Of a stretch of 64,000 nucleotides of DNA, positions 8,835 through 16,845 are shown piece by piece (the first letter of the stretch is position 1; each line of letters begins with the position of its first letter). Origin of the DNA: Rhodocyclus tenuis. GTDB lineage: Bacteria > Pseudomonadota > Gammaproteobacteria > Burkholderiales > Rhodocyclaceae. Below the pieces are notes generated by a model. It was not told the origin of the DNA. It saw nothing but the letters and a program-made list of their open reading frames with translations, and ran no database searches. A program made the translations under genes and the position numbers. The stretch is taken from contig NZ_JACIGE010000015.1 in the NCBI RefSeq assembly GCF_014197755.1, positions 1-64,000 on the forward strand, in the 5' to 3' direction.

Positions 8835-11018
8835 CTAGGCATCCACCAATTGCACATTGGATGCTGAGGCTATCCGAATAAATCCAAAGCTGATTTCTTT
8901 GTTCAGCTGATCCATGAATTGACTCTCGTTTTCTCCGTACATTTTCAAGAGATCGCGTTGATACATCCCCTCTTTGTTCGACTTCAGCAAAAGGGACAAA
9001 ACGGCGTCGCTTTCTGGAATATTTTTGAGATCAAGTTCATCACGAAGTTTGAGTAGCACCGGCTCCTCGATCCAGCCGTGTGCCACCTCGGTTTTCAGCT
9101 GCGCGTAGAAAGCATCGATCTCGCCACCATAGCGCTGCCACAAATCCTGAGCTGAGAGCTCGCCGTTCTGCCGTGCCAGCAGGCCGGCCAAGGGCGCTTG
9201 TACTTTGACACTGGGCGCTTGGCCGAGGCGCAGCTTGGAAATCAATTCGGTTTGCGGGACTTTCACGGGTTTGTCTTCCTCTTGTTCGATGGCAATGCCT
9301 GTCATAGCGGAAACAGAAGCAGAGGCCAATTGCTGCCCTGTTCGAATAGCCGTCCCAATCCGCTCACTGTAACTATCGATAAGCTGCATAAAGACTTCCA
9401 GCTCTTTCAGGACTCGCTTTTGTTCAGCGATCGGTGGCAACGGGATGGTTATGGAACGAAGCTTGTCTTGCGAAATGTTCATCTGACTATCTGCCATGCC
9501 AGATTTCAACCGCTCAACGATACGGCCAGGCTCTCCTGCCGAAAGACACAACGCAACAAACTGTGGATCAATGAGGTCGTTGACGATGTGAAAGCGAATC
9601 AGCTTGTCTGAAATCATCAATCGGGGAGGGGCGGAATCAACAACACAACAAATACCCACGCGATTTTTCGGCCCCGCCCGTGTAATCAAGATATCCCCAA
9701 GCTCAACCTGATACTGAGGACGAGGTTCAAACGATGCTGGCAGCTCTTTATGCTCAATCGGAAGAAACCTGAGCACCTGTACTGAAGTTGTTTTCAATAC
9801 ACCCCACTTACTTTCGTCTGAACGAGAGTTTGGTAGGCAGGCGGGGCTCCAGCCTGCGTCAATCGTGGATATTGCGTCATCGAGAGCGATGACATCCCAG
9901 TGAGCTGGGAGGGTCGTTTCCTCAAGCAGTTCTGGTTTAACGTGCTTCTTCCGAGCAAACACTCCTTGATTGATGCCCTTTTCCTTGGCACTCAATATTC
10001 TTGCTTTCAATACCTGTGCCGGTTCATCGCTTTCGTTTGGTTTGCTCAACAATCCGGAAACAGCTAAATCCATCGCAACCTTATGCAAGGCTTCCACATC
10101 CTCCGGCGCGCTGAACAAGCGGCTGAAGTTCGCTTCCAGCCGTGCCCAGCTGGCTTGCAGTTCGTGCGGGCTTTGGGCTTTGGCGACGGCTTGCAGGGTG
10201 GCTTGGCGCAGGGCGTTCTGCAGCTTGCGGCGTTTTTGTTGGTCGTCCTCCAGCTTGTCGCACAGCGACATCAGCTCATCAACTTTGGCAACGATGCGAG
10301 TTTGTTCGGCCTTAGGTGGCAAGGGCATTGCGCAGAGCGCGAAGTAATCCGTAGGCAAACGTTTCTGTCCGGCTGTACCGGTCATGCTGCTTTGCCCTTT
10401 GACGCGAAACAGTGGCGAGCGCAGGAACAGGTAAACGTAGGCAGCAAGCACGTCTTCACTCATCGACCGAAATACATGGAATTCGGTGGAGCCCGAGCCG
10501 ATGCCGTGTTTCAGGCCGCTGACGACAGCAGCCTTGCCGTTCTCAAAGCAAGGCGTGATCTTGGCAAGCAGCACGTCGCCATTGGCGAAGTGTGTGTAGC
10601 CCTTGCTGATGCTCGCCCAATCGGTTTCTTTGCCACCGACTGCTATGCCGTGCTTCTCGGATACGGCCGCCATGGGGACGAAAGCCGCTTTGGCTTCATC
10701 TGACGCCAGATTGCGTGGGTTGATCTCGCCTAGATCCAGCAAGCGACTCCAGCGCCAACTCGGTGGCAACTCGACAGCCGGTAGATTCAGCGGCGCAGAT
10801 TCAAGTTTTGGAGCGCGCTTCCAGCGCTTCTCTGCAAGGAGTTGCTGGCGAATACGGGTGACATTTTCCAACACCGTGTCCGCGTTGCCCTCTTCTGCTT
10901 GCTGAGGCACCAATCGGCCCGTGATGGCGAACTGGTAGATCAACTCGCGCAGGCGTTCGACGCCCCCCGGTGCATTCGCGATATGCCCGAAATCGGCCAG
11001 AAATTGTTGCGCGTCCAT
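8835..11018 (-). CDS. hsdS: Type I restriction system specificity subunit
   Basis: HsdS recognises the DNA target for both methylation and cleavage. The 727-residue protein has two target-recognition domains: the first about 60-280, the second about 375-560, each ending in the typical LPPKAEQTRIVAKVDELM or LPPIAEQKRVLKELEVFM helix. It is longer than usual (about 400-600): the last 150-170 residues form an extra domain, with a segment like GLLARQNGELSAQDLWQRYG, that could be a winged-helix or interaction module. The frame stays open 58 codons further upstream, but the ATG at 11018 overlaps the yhcG stop (TGATG) and begins the conserved sequence. The next gene, the ATPase, starts one base after its stop. 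Target sequence unknown. Confidence 0.9.
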   Translation of the reverse strand: MDAQQFLADFGHIANAPGGVERLRELIYQFAITGRLVPQQAEEGNADTVLENVTRIRQQLLAEKRWKRAPKLESAPLNLPAVELPPSWRWSRLLDLGEINPRNLASDEAKAAFVPMAAVSEKHGIAVGGKETDWASISKGYTHFANGDVLLAKITPCFENGKAAVVSGLKHGIGSGSTEFHVFRSMSEDVLAAYVYLFLRSPLFRVKGQSSMTGTAGQKRLPTDYFALCAMPLPPKAEQTRIVAKVDELMSLCDKLEDDQQKRRKLQNALRQATLQAVAKAQSPHELQASWARLEANFSRLFSAPEDVEALHKVAMDLAVSGLLSKPNESDEPAQVLKARILSAKEKGINQGVFARKKHVKPELLEETTLPAHWDVIALDDAISTIDAGWSPACLPNSRSDESKWGVLKTTSVQVLRFLPIEHKELPASFEPRPQYQVELGDILITRAGPKNRVGICCVVDSAPPRLMISDKLIRFHIVNDLIDPQFVALCLSAGEPGRIVERLKSGMADSQMNISQDKLRSITIPLPPIAEQKRVLKELEVFMQLIDSYSERIGTAIRTGQQLASASVSAMTGIAIEQEEDKPVKVPQTELISKLRLGQAPSVKVQAPLAGLLARQNGELSAQDLWQRYGGEIDAFYAQLKTEVAHGWIEEPVLLKLRDELDLKNIPESDAVLSLLLKSNKEGMYQRDLLKMYGENESQFMDQLNKEISFGFIRIASASNVQLVDA

Positions 11019-12118
11019 CAGGCGTCTTCCCCACTGCGGTTTTCGAGTCGGGCGCGCGATTGCGCAATGGCTTGGTGCAGCTTGGCCTGCAGCAGGTCTT
11101 TGGGCGGCAGGGCGGTGAGGTATTCGGCGACGTGGATGCCGCTGGCGTCGAGCTCCAGCAGTTCGATCTGTTCCTGCTTTTTGCCGCTGCACAGGATGAT
11201 GCCCAGCGGCGGCGCCTCGCCGGGCTCTTGCTCGTACTTGGCGAGCCAGCGCAGGTAGAGCTCCATCTGGCCTTTGTGCTCGGGCTTGAAGTCGCCGAGC
11301 TTTAGTTCGATGGCGACGAGACGCTTGAGGCGGCGGTTGTAGAAGAGCAGGTCGATGTAGAAATCGTCCTGATCGATCTGGATACGCTTTTGCCGTGCGA
11401 CAAAGCTGAAGCCGGTGCCGAGTTCGAGCAGGAAGTGTTCGAGCTCGCGCAGGATGGCGTCTTCGAGGTCACGTTCTAGGTAGCGGTCTTGCAGGCCGAG
11501 GAAGTCGAGCACGTAGGGGTCTTTGAGCAGCAGTGCGGGGCTGAGGTCGCCGCTGTGGCGCAAGGAAGCTAGCTCCTGGGCGAGCAGGGCTTCGGGCTGG
11601 CGCGATAGTGCGGTGCGCTCGAAAAGCTGGGAATCGAGTCGTTCCTGTAGGGTGCGAGTGCTCCAGCCTTCTTGCTGGCACATCTGCAGGTAGAAATCGC
11701 GCTTGAGCGGGTCGTCGATGTAGATGAGCGCCTTGAAGTGCGTCCAGCTCAATTGTCTCTGCGCTGCGGAGACAATTACCGTGTCGGGAAAGGCCTCGGC
11801 AAAGCGCAGCATGTGGCGCAGGTTTTTCTCGGAGAAACCCCGGCCGTAGTCAGCCTCCAATTGTCTCGACACTGCAGAGACAATCTGCTCGCCGTAGGCG
11901 GCACGCTCGCCTTTGAGCAGTTCGCAGCGGATGCGTTGGCCGATGTGCCAGTACAGCACGGTGAGTGCGCTGTTGACGGCGCTGGCGAGCTGCTGGCGGC
12001 CTTGCTCGATGAGGCTGCGGATATCACCCAGCAGTTCGTTGTGAGTCACACGCTCTGAGAGGGTTGGGGCTGCCTTGGATACTTTTGATGCTTTGGGCAC
12101 TTTGGGGCTTGGGCTCAT
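11018..12118 (-). CDS. YhcG-family PD-(D/E)xK nuclease (DUF1016)
   Basis: This 366-residue protein has the two parts of the YhcG family: an N-terminal DUF1016 helical region (about 25-170, with LSWTHFKALIYIDDPLKRDFY) and a C-terminal PD-(D/E)xK nuclease domain with DFYIDLLFYNRRLKRLVAIELKLG, giving the D...ExK catalytic set. Family members often sit inside type I restriction loci. Here the gene is inserted between hsdM and hsdS: its ATG overlaps the hsdM stop (ATGA) and its own stop overlaps the hsdS ATG (TGATG). The first 25 residues are a basic, low-complexity leader. Such tight coupling suggests it works with the methylase-specificity complex; a nuclease effector is the obvious guess. Its biochemical role is inferred. 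Confidence 0.85.
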   Translation of the reverse strand: MSPSPKVPKASKVSKAAPTLSERVTHNELLGDIRSLIEQGRQQLASAVNSALTVLYWHIGQRIRCELLKGERAAYGEQIVSAVSRQLEADYGRGFSEKNLRHMLRFAEAFPDTVIVSAAQRQLSWTHFKALIYIDDPLKRDFYLQMCQQEGWSTRTLQERLDSQLFERTALSRQPEALLAQELASLRHSGDLSPALLLKDPYVLDFLGLQDRYLERDLEDAILRELEHFLLELGTGFSFVARQKRIQIDQDDFYIDLLFYNRRLKRLVAIELKLGDFKPEHKGQMELYLRWLAKYEQEPGEAPPLGIILCSGKKQEQIELLELDASGIHVAEYLTALPPKDLLQAKLHQAIAQSRARLENRSGEDA

Positions 12119-14070
12119 TCTTCTGCGGCCTCCACCGTGAAGTGATGTGCCAGGGCTGCAGCCAGTTCGCTCTTGAGCTGGTTCTCGGTTTCCTCGATCT
12201 GGCCGAGCAGGGTTTTGTATTTCTCCAGCAGTACGTCGGGGTCGTGGGTCTCTTCTTCTGGCGCGTAGGGGTTCTTGCGGTCGAGGTTGTAGATGGGCCA
12301 GTAGATGCGGTCGGCGGCAGATTGGGCGTCGCGGGCTTGCAGATCCAGAGCATCCGCAACATCGCGCAGATGGGCTGCGGATATTTCCAGCAATGCGATG
12401 GCTTGTTGAGCGCTTTGACGCTCAATGGCTGACTGCAACTCCGTGATGAGCACCGACAGATACGCCTGCTCCTCTGCATCGGCTTTCTTGAGGCCGTCCG
12501 TCAAATCCGCCAATTGCGTCTTCAAGTGCTCGACCAACGCGGGATCATTACGTCGCCCGGTCAGGCTATCGGACAGATATCTGGCCTGGCGACGCTTTAA
12601 ACCCGCGCGCGCTCGAAACTGCTCTGCCTTGTCCCAATAGGGCTTTGCTTCTGCGACAGCTGTCTCACGGACCTTGCCGAATTCGTACTTCCAGGCTTTC
12701 TTGTCGGTGATCTCGGGATCGGCATCATAGGCTTCGCGCGCTGCGAAGTTATCGGCCTCGCTGCCCCACCAGTTACGAATTGGCTCGAGCTCTTCGAGCT
12801 GGATGGGCTTGGTCTTGGAATAGCTCTTGTAGCCCGGTGGGTAGGGATGCTCGTAAAACCAGATGGTGTCGGTGTAGAAGTGATCACCGTCATCATCGAC
12901 CACTGCGCCCTTGGTGAAGAAGAGCAGATTAGTCTTGATGGTGGTGTAGGGCGCGAACACGCCCTTGGGCAAGCGGATGATGGTGTGCAGATTGCAGTCG
13001 CGCAGCAGCATCTCTTTGAGTGTGCCCTTGATGCCGTCGCCAAACAGGAAGCCATCAGGCAGCACGACTGCAGCGCGGCCGTTCTCGTGCAGGAGCTTCT
13101 TGATGATGAGGGCAATGAACATGTCGGCGGTTTCGCGTGTGCGCAAGTTCGCCGGGTAGTCGCTGCCTACGCCGTCATCTTCGTAGCCGCCGAAAGGCGG
13201 GTTGGTGATGAGGCACATCACTTTTTCGTGCGCGCCCCAGTCGTTCCAGGGGCGGCCGAGGGTGTTGCGGTGCTCGATCTGGCTGGGGATATCAATGCCG
13301 TGCAGCAGCATGTTGGTGGTGCACAGCAGGTGGGGGAGCTGTTTTTTCTCGAAGCCGCGAATCAGCGTTTCGATTTTCTTCTTGTCGTTGGCTTTGGATT
13401 TGGTGTTGATCTGTTTGGCGAAGTGGTCGATGGCTGCCGTCAGGAAGCCGCCAGTGCCGCAGGCCGGGTCAAGCACTTTTTCGTTCGCGTCGAGTCGCGG
13501 GTTGACGCGTTCGACCATGAACTGGGTGATGGCGCGCGGGGTGTAAAACTCACCCGCGTTGCCTGCACCACGCAAGTCGTTGAGCAGTTGCTCGTACACA
13601 TCACCAAGCTGGGCGCGTTCCTTGAAATCGTCGAAGTGGATCGCTTCTTCGAGCTTCTCGATGACTGCGAGGAGCTGGGTGCCGGACTTCATGTAGTTGT
13701 TGGCGTCCTCAAAAACGCCGCGGATCACCGCATGCTGGGCGCTTTTGGTGGCGTCCAAGTCTTTGAGCTGGGGGAAAAGCCGGTTGTTGACGAAGCTGAT
13801 GATCTCGCTGCCAGCGATCTGTGGCTGCTTCTTGCCGTCTTTGCCGGGCATATACTCTGCCCAGTTTCGCCAACGGAATTCTTCGGGCAAGGGCGATGTG
13901 TATTGCTTGCGCTGGTCTTTGGCGTCGTCCTCCCATTCGCGTTCGCGCTGATCGAAGACCTTGAGGAAGAGCATCCAGGTGAGCTGGCCGAGGCGCTGGG
14001 CATCGCCGTCGACGCCGTCGTCCTTGCGCATGATGTCCTGAATGGATTTGATCGTGCTGCTGAGATTCAT
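12115..14070 (-). CDS. hsdM: Type I restriction system methyltransferase subunit
   Basis: HsdM is the N6-adenine methyltransferase that protects the host copy of the HsdS target. The 651-residue protein shows an N-terminal HsdM helical domain (about 5-140), the SAM-binding motif DPACGTGGF (201-209) and the catalytic NPPF (290-293), all intact. A C-terminal helical extension (about 480-651), predicted to be partly coiled coil from its heptad-like Leu/Ala/Glu pattern, makes it longer than the classic form (about 520). The gene follows hsdR by 37 bp and overlaps yhcG by four bases. It would assemble with HsdS to form the methylase and with HsdR to form the full restriction complex. Confidence 0.95.
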   Translation of the reverse strand: MNLSSTIKSIQDIMRKDDGVDGDAQRLGQLTWMLFLKVFDQREREWEDDAKDQRKQYTSPLPEEFRWRNWAEYMPGKDGKKQPQIAGSEIISFVNNRLFPQLKDLDATKSAQHAVIRGVFEDANNYMKSGTQLLAVIEKLEEAIHFDDFKERAQLGDVYEQLLNDLRGAGNAGEFYTPRAITQFMVERVNPRLDANEKVLDPACGTGGFLTAAIDHFAKQINTKSKANDKKKIETLIRGFEKKQLPHLLCTTNMLLHGIDIPSQIEHRNTLGRPWNDWGAHEKVMCLITNPPFGGYEDDGVGSDYPANLRTRETADMFIALIIKKLLHENGRAAVVLPDGFLFGDGIKGTLKEMLLRDCNLHTIIRLPKGVFAPYTTIKTNLLFFTKGAVVDDDGDHFYTDTIWFYEHPYPPGYKSYSKTKPIQLEELEPIRNWWGSEADNFAAREAYDADPEITDKKAWKYEFGKVRETAVAEAKPYWDKAEQFRARAGLKRRQARYLSDSLTGRRNDPALVEHLKTQLADLTDGLKKADAEEQAYLSVLITELQSAIERQSAQQAIALLEISAAHLRDVADALDLQARDAQSAADRIYWPIYNLDRKNPYAPEEETHDPDVLLEKYKTLLGQIEETENQLKSELAAALAHHFTVEAAEE

Positions 14071-14107
14071 TGCTTACTTTTCTGGGTGTATGGGCAGAGC
14101 CGAGTGC

Positions 14108-16525
14108 TCAGGCCTGTTTTTGTTCGGGTGCGTCGTAGAGCGCTTGCTCCAGTTCATGCACCGCTTGGGTGTATTGCTCGATGCTGCCGAAGATACCGCG
14201 CCGGATCTGCGTTTTGCTGCCGAATTGATCAAACGGCGGTAGTTCCAGCACCTTGGCATCTTCAATGTCTTGCACACCATGGTCGGCAAACTTGTCGAGC
14301 AGTGCTTCTAACACAGCGCGAGCCTGATCGCCGTATTTGCCGAAGACGTCGTGCTTCTTGACGTTGTTGGCACGCTCGCGACGGGTGAGTGGCTTCTGGT
14401 TGAAAGCGACGTGGGCCACCAGGTCGAAAGCGTCAAGCTCGTCGCCATTGGCCACGGCTTGCTGCAGGACCGCCAGCGGGACGCCATGCTCTGTCAGCTC
14501 TTCGAGCACGGCTTGTTTGCGGTCAGCGGTGTTCCAGCGGCGCAAGAACTCGGTGAGGCTGCCGAACTCGGCCTGCAAAGTTTTGCGGATATCGTCTTTG
14601 AGCAGGACGCGGTAGTCCTCGGTGATGAGCTTGCCGTCGGCGTCGAGGTACTGCGAGCGTTCGACCGCAACGCGCACCTTTACGTCATCGACGTAGTACT
14701 TGATACGGCCTTCGCCGCCGCCAGCGGGAAGCTCGTCTTTTCCGCCGCCGGGTTGGGGCAGGTAGGGCGGAGGCTCGGGCTCTTCACCGGGGATGCTAGG
14801 GTCTTCTGGCGGGACGACTGGCTCATCGGGCTTGGGTTCGTAGATCACGACCGGTTCACCATCGAAATCAGGGTCGGCGAAGAGGCGCGTGGCGCCCTTG
14901 AAATCCATGATGGTGAAGTAGAGCTTCTGGTAGTCCTCACGCAGGCGGGTGCCTCGACCGATGATCTGCTTGAACTCGGTCATGGAGTTGATGTTCTGGT
15001 CGAGCACAATGAGCTTGCAGGTCTTGGCGTCCACGCCAGTCGTCAGCAACTTGGAGGTGGTGGCGATGACGGGGTAGGGCTCGTCGTTGTCGATGAAATA
15101 GGAGAGCTGGGCCTTGCCTTCGTTGTCGTCGCCCGTGATGCGCATGACGTAGCGCCGGTTCCTGGCAGCTGCGGGGATGATCTTGACGAGCTCTTGCCGC
15201 ATGCGTTCGGCGTGGTCCTGGTCGTCGCAGAACACGATGGTCTTGGCCATCTTGTCGGTGCCCTTTAGGTATTCCCAGATGCGGTTGGCAACGAGGCGGG
15301 TGCGCTGTTCGAGCACGAGGTTGCGGTCGAAATCCTTGGTGTTGTACTGGCGCTGTTCGACAAGCTGGCCATGCTTGTCGGCCTTGCCCTTCTCGGGCGT
15401 ATAGCCCAGCGCGTCCACGTCGGTGGCAATGCGGATGACTTTGTAGGGCGCCAAGAAACCGTCATCGATCCCTTGCTTGAGCGAGTAGGTGTAGATGGCT
15501 TCGCCGAAGTAGGTAGCGTTACTGACTTCCTTGGTTTCTTTCGGAGTTGCGGTCAAACCGATGTGCGTAGCGCTACTGAAGTACTCGAGTACTTCACGCC
15601 AGGCGGAATCGTCAGCTGCGCTGCCACGGTGGCATTCATCGACGACGACAAGATCGAAAAAGTCGGACGGAAATTGTTTGTAGATTTGCTTCCACTCTTC
15701 CTTGCCCGTCACCGCCTGATAAAGGGCAAGGTAGATCTCGTAGTTCTTCTTGATCTCGCGGTTAGTGATCTTGTGCATGACTTCGCCAAACGGCGCGAAG
15801 TCTTGCTGCATGGTCTGGTCGACAAGAATGTTGCGATCCGCCAGAAAGAGAATGCGCTTCTTGGACTTGGCTTTCCACAGCCGCCAGATGATCTGGAATG
15901 CGGTGTAGGTTTTGCCGGTGCCGGTGGCCATTACCAGCAGGATCCGTGGCTGGCCTTTCGCAACCGCCTCAAGCGCGCGATTGATGGCGACGCGCTGGTA
16001 ATAACGCGGCTCCCGGCCACTGCCATCGGTGTAGTACGGCTGCTCGATCAGCTTGACGGCAGCAGGCTCGCCGAGTCCCTTCCAGTGCAGGTAAATCGGC
16101 CACAGGTCAGCGAGAGATGGAAACTCGCAGAGCTGCAGCTCGCGCTCCACCGGCTGTGTCAGCCCTGTTCGGTCATGCAACAGAAACCCCTCGCCGTTGC
16201 TGCTTATGGCAAACGGCGTATCGAGCATTTCGGCGTACGCCAGCGCCTGCTGCATGCCGTGGCCAACCGAGAACTTGGCCTGCTTGGCTTCAATAACAGC
16301 GATTGGAACGTTGGGCCGCGCGTAGAGAACGAAGTCAGCACGCTTCGGGCCACCCTTTGCGTTAGGGTTCTGGATGCGAGCAGCGACCGGGCCACGCACC
16401 ATCACCCGGCCATCTGTGAGCTTCACTTCTTCAAGAAACTGATGCTGTTCCCACCCCGCTCGCTGAATTGCGGGGGTAATGAACTTGGTGCAGATGTCGC
16501 GTTCGCTCAGTTGCAACTTGTCCAT
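14108..16525 (-). CDS. hsdR: Type I restriction system endonuclease/translocase subunit
   Basis: HsdR translocates DNA and cuts unmethylated molecules. The 805-residue protein has an N-terminal nuclease domain with the PD-(D/E)xK residues D64, E79 and K81 (IEAK), then SF2 helicase motifs: Walker A TGTGKT (201-206), DECH (296-299), a later LTATP, and motif VI IIGRGTRLRED. A Pro/Glu-rich linker near residue 580 precedes the C-terminal region that contacts HsdM. The size resembles the shorter EcoEI-like HsdR proteins. It is the first gene of the leftward hsd operon. The upstream gap (16526-16656) presumably holds the promoter: a TTGACG lies there, with only a weak -10 match. It is separated from the transposition genes by a strong terminator. 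Confidence 0.95.
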   Translation of the reverse strand: MDKLQLSERDICTKFITPAIQRAGWEQHQFLEEVKLTDGRVMVRGPVAARIQNPNAKGGPKRADFVLYARPNVPIAVIEAKQAKFSVGHGMQQALAYAEMLDTPFAISSNGEGFLLHDRTGLTQPVERELQLCEFPSLADLWPIYLHWKGLGEPAAVKLIEQPYYTDGSGREPRYYQRVAINRALEAVAKGQPRILLVMATGTGKTYTAFQIIWRLWKAKSKKRILFLADRNILVDQTMQQDFAPFGEVMHKITNREIKKNYEIYLALYQAVTGKEEWKQIYKQFPSDFFDLVVVDECHRGSAADDSAWREVLEYFSSATHIGLTATPKETKEVSNATYFGEAIYTYSLKQGIDDGFLAPYKVIRIATDVDALGYTPEKGKADKHGQLVEQRQYNTKDFDRNLVLEQRTRLVANRIWEYLKGTDKMAKTIVFCDDQDHAERMRQELVKIIPAAARNRRYVMRITGDDNEGKAQLSYFIDNDEPYPVIATTSKLLTTGVDAKTCKLIVLDQNINSMTEFKQIIGRGTRLREDYQKLYFTIMDFKGATRLFADPDFDGEPVVIYEPKPDEPVVPPEDPSIPGEEPEPPPYLPQPGGGKDELPAGGGEGRIKYYVDDVKVRVAVERSQYLDADGKLITEDYRVLLKDDIRKTLQAEFGSLTEFLRRWNTADRKQAVLEELTEHGVPLAVLQQAVANGDELDAFDLVAHVAFNQKPLTRRERANNVKKHDVFGKYGDQARAVLEALLDKFADHGVQDIEDAKVLELPPFDQFGSKTQIRRGIFGSIEQYTQAVHELEQALYDAPEQKQA

Positions 16526-16656
16526 TGAAAAAAACCCGTGAAGTTTGTTTGCCGACTACCTCTTTATCCTTGTCATTTTGCCCGTCAAATCAGTGCGTCA
16601 CTAGTGGGCCATAGAGGCAAGTGATTCACTTTGGATCATTCAAAGGCCCAGAAAGC

Positions 16657-16682
16657 AAAAGAGACCTCGAAAGGTCTCTTTT
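16657..16682. terminator. Bidirectional intrinsic terminator between tniQ and hsdR
   Basis: A perfect 11-bp stem (AAAAGAGACCT at 16657-16667 and its complement at 16672-16682) closes a CGAA loop. It has A's on one side and T's on the other, so it can stop transcription in either direction. It ends the leftward tns operon before the hsdR promoter. The 320-bp gap (16526-16845) otherwise holds no credible gene. Confidence 0.85.
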
Positions 16683-16804
16683 AAGCTGAATTTTTTCACC
16701 TGCTTGGCACGGATTTCACTTTCCGTGTCACTCGAAAACATCTGTAGGATCTCCTTTGCCCATGGATTCCTACCAGGATGAATCAACGGCTTAGAGCTTA
16801 CGAA

Positions 16805-16830
16805 TGAGACGAGCCCAACATATCGTCTCA
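16805..16830 (-). repeat. Hairpin just after tniQ stop
   Basis: TGAGACGA (16805-16812) and TCGTCTCA (16823-16830) form a perfect 8-bp stem with a 10-base loop, 16 bases after the tniQ stop. It lacks a T-run. It could be an mRNA 3' hairpin, or part of a transposase-binding sequence; the similar TTGAGACAAA occurs upstream of tnsA at 22434. Confidence 0.35.
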
Positions 16831-16845
16831 ACGGACGCGATGATC

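Noticed and set aside
16640-16831. 63-codon minus-strand frame after tniQ
   Set aside because: It covers the clear bidirectional terminator and a hairpin, and has no recognisable features.
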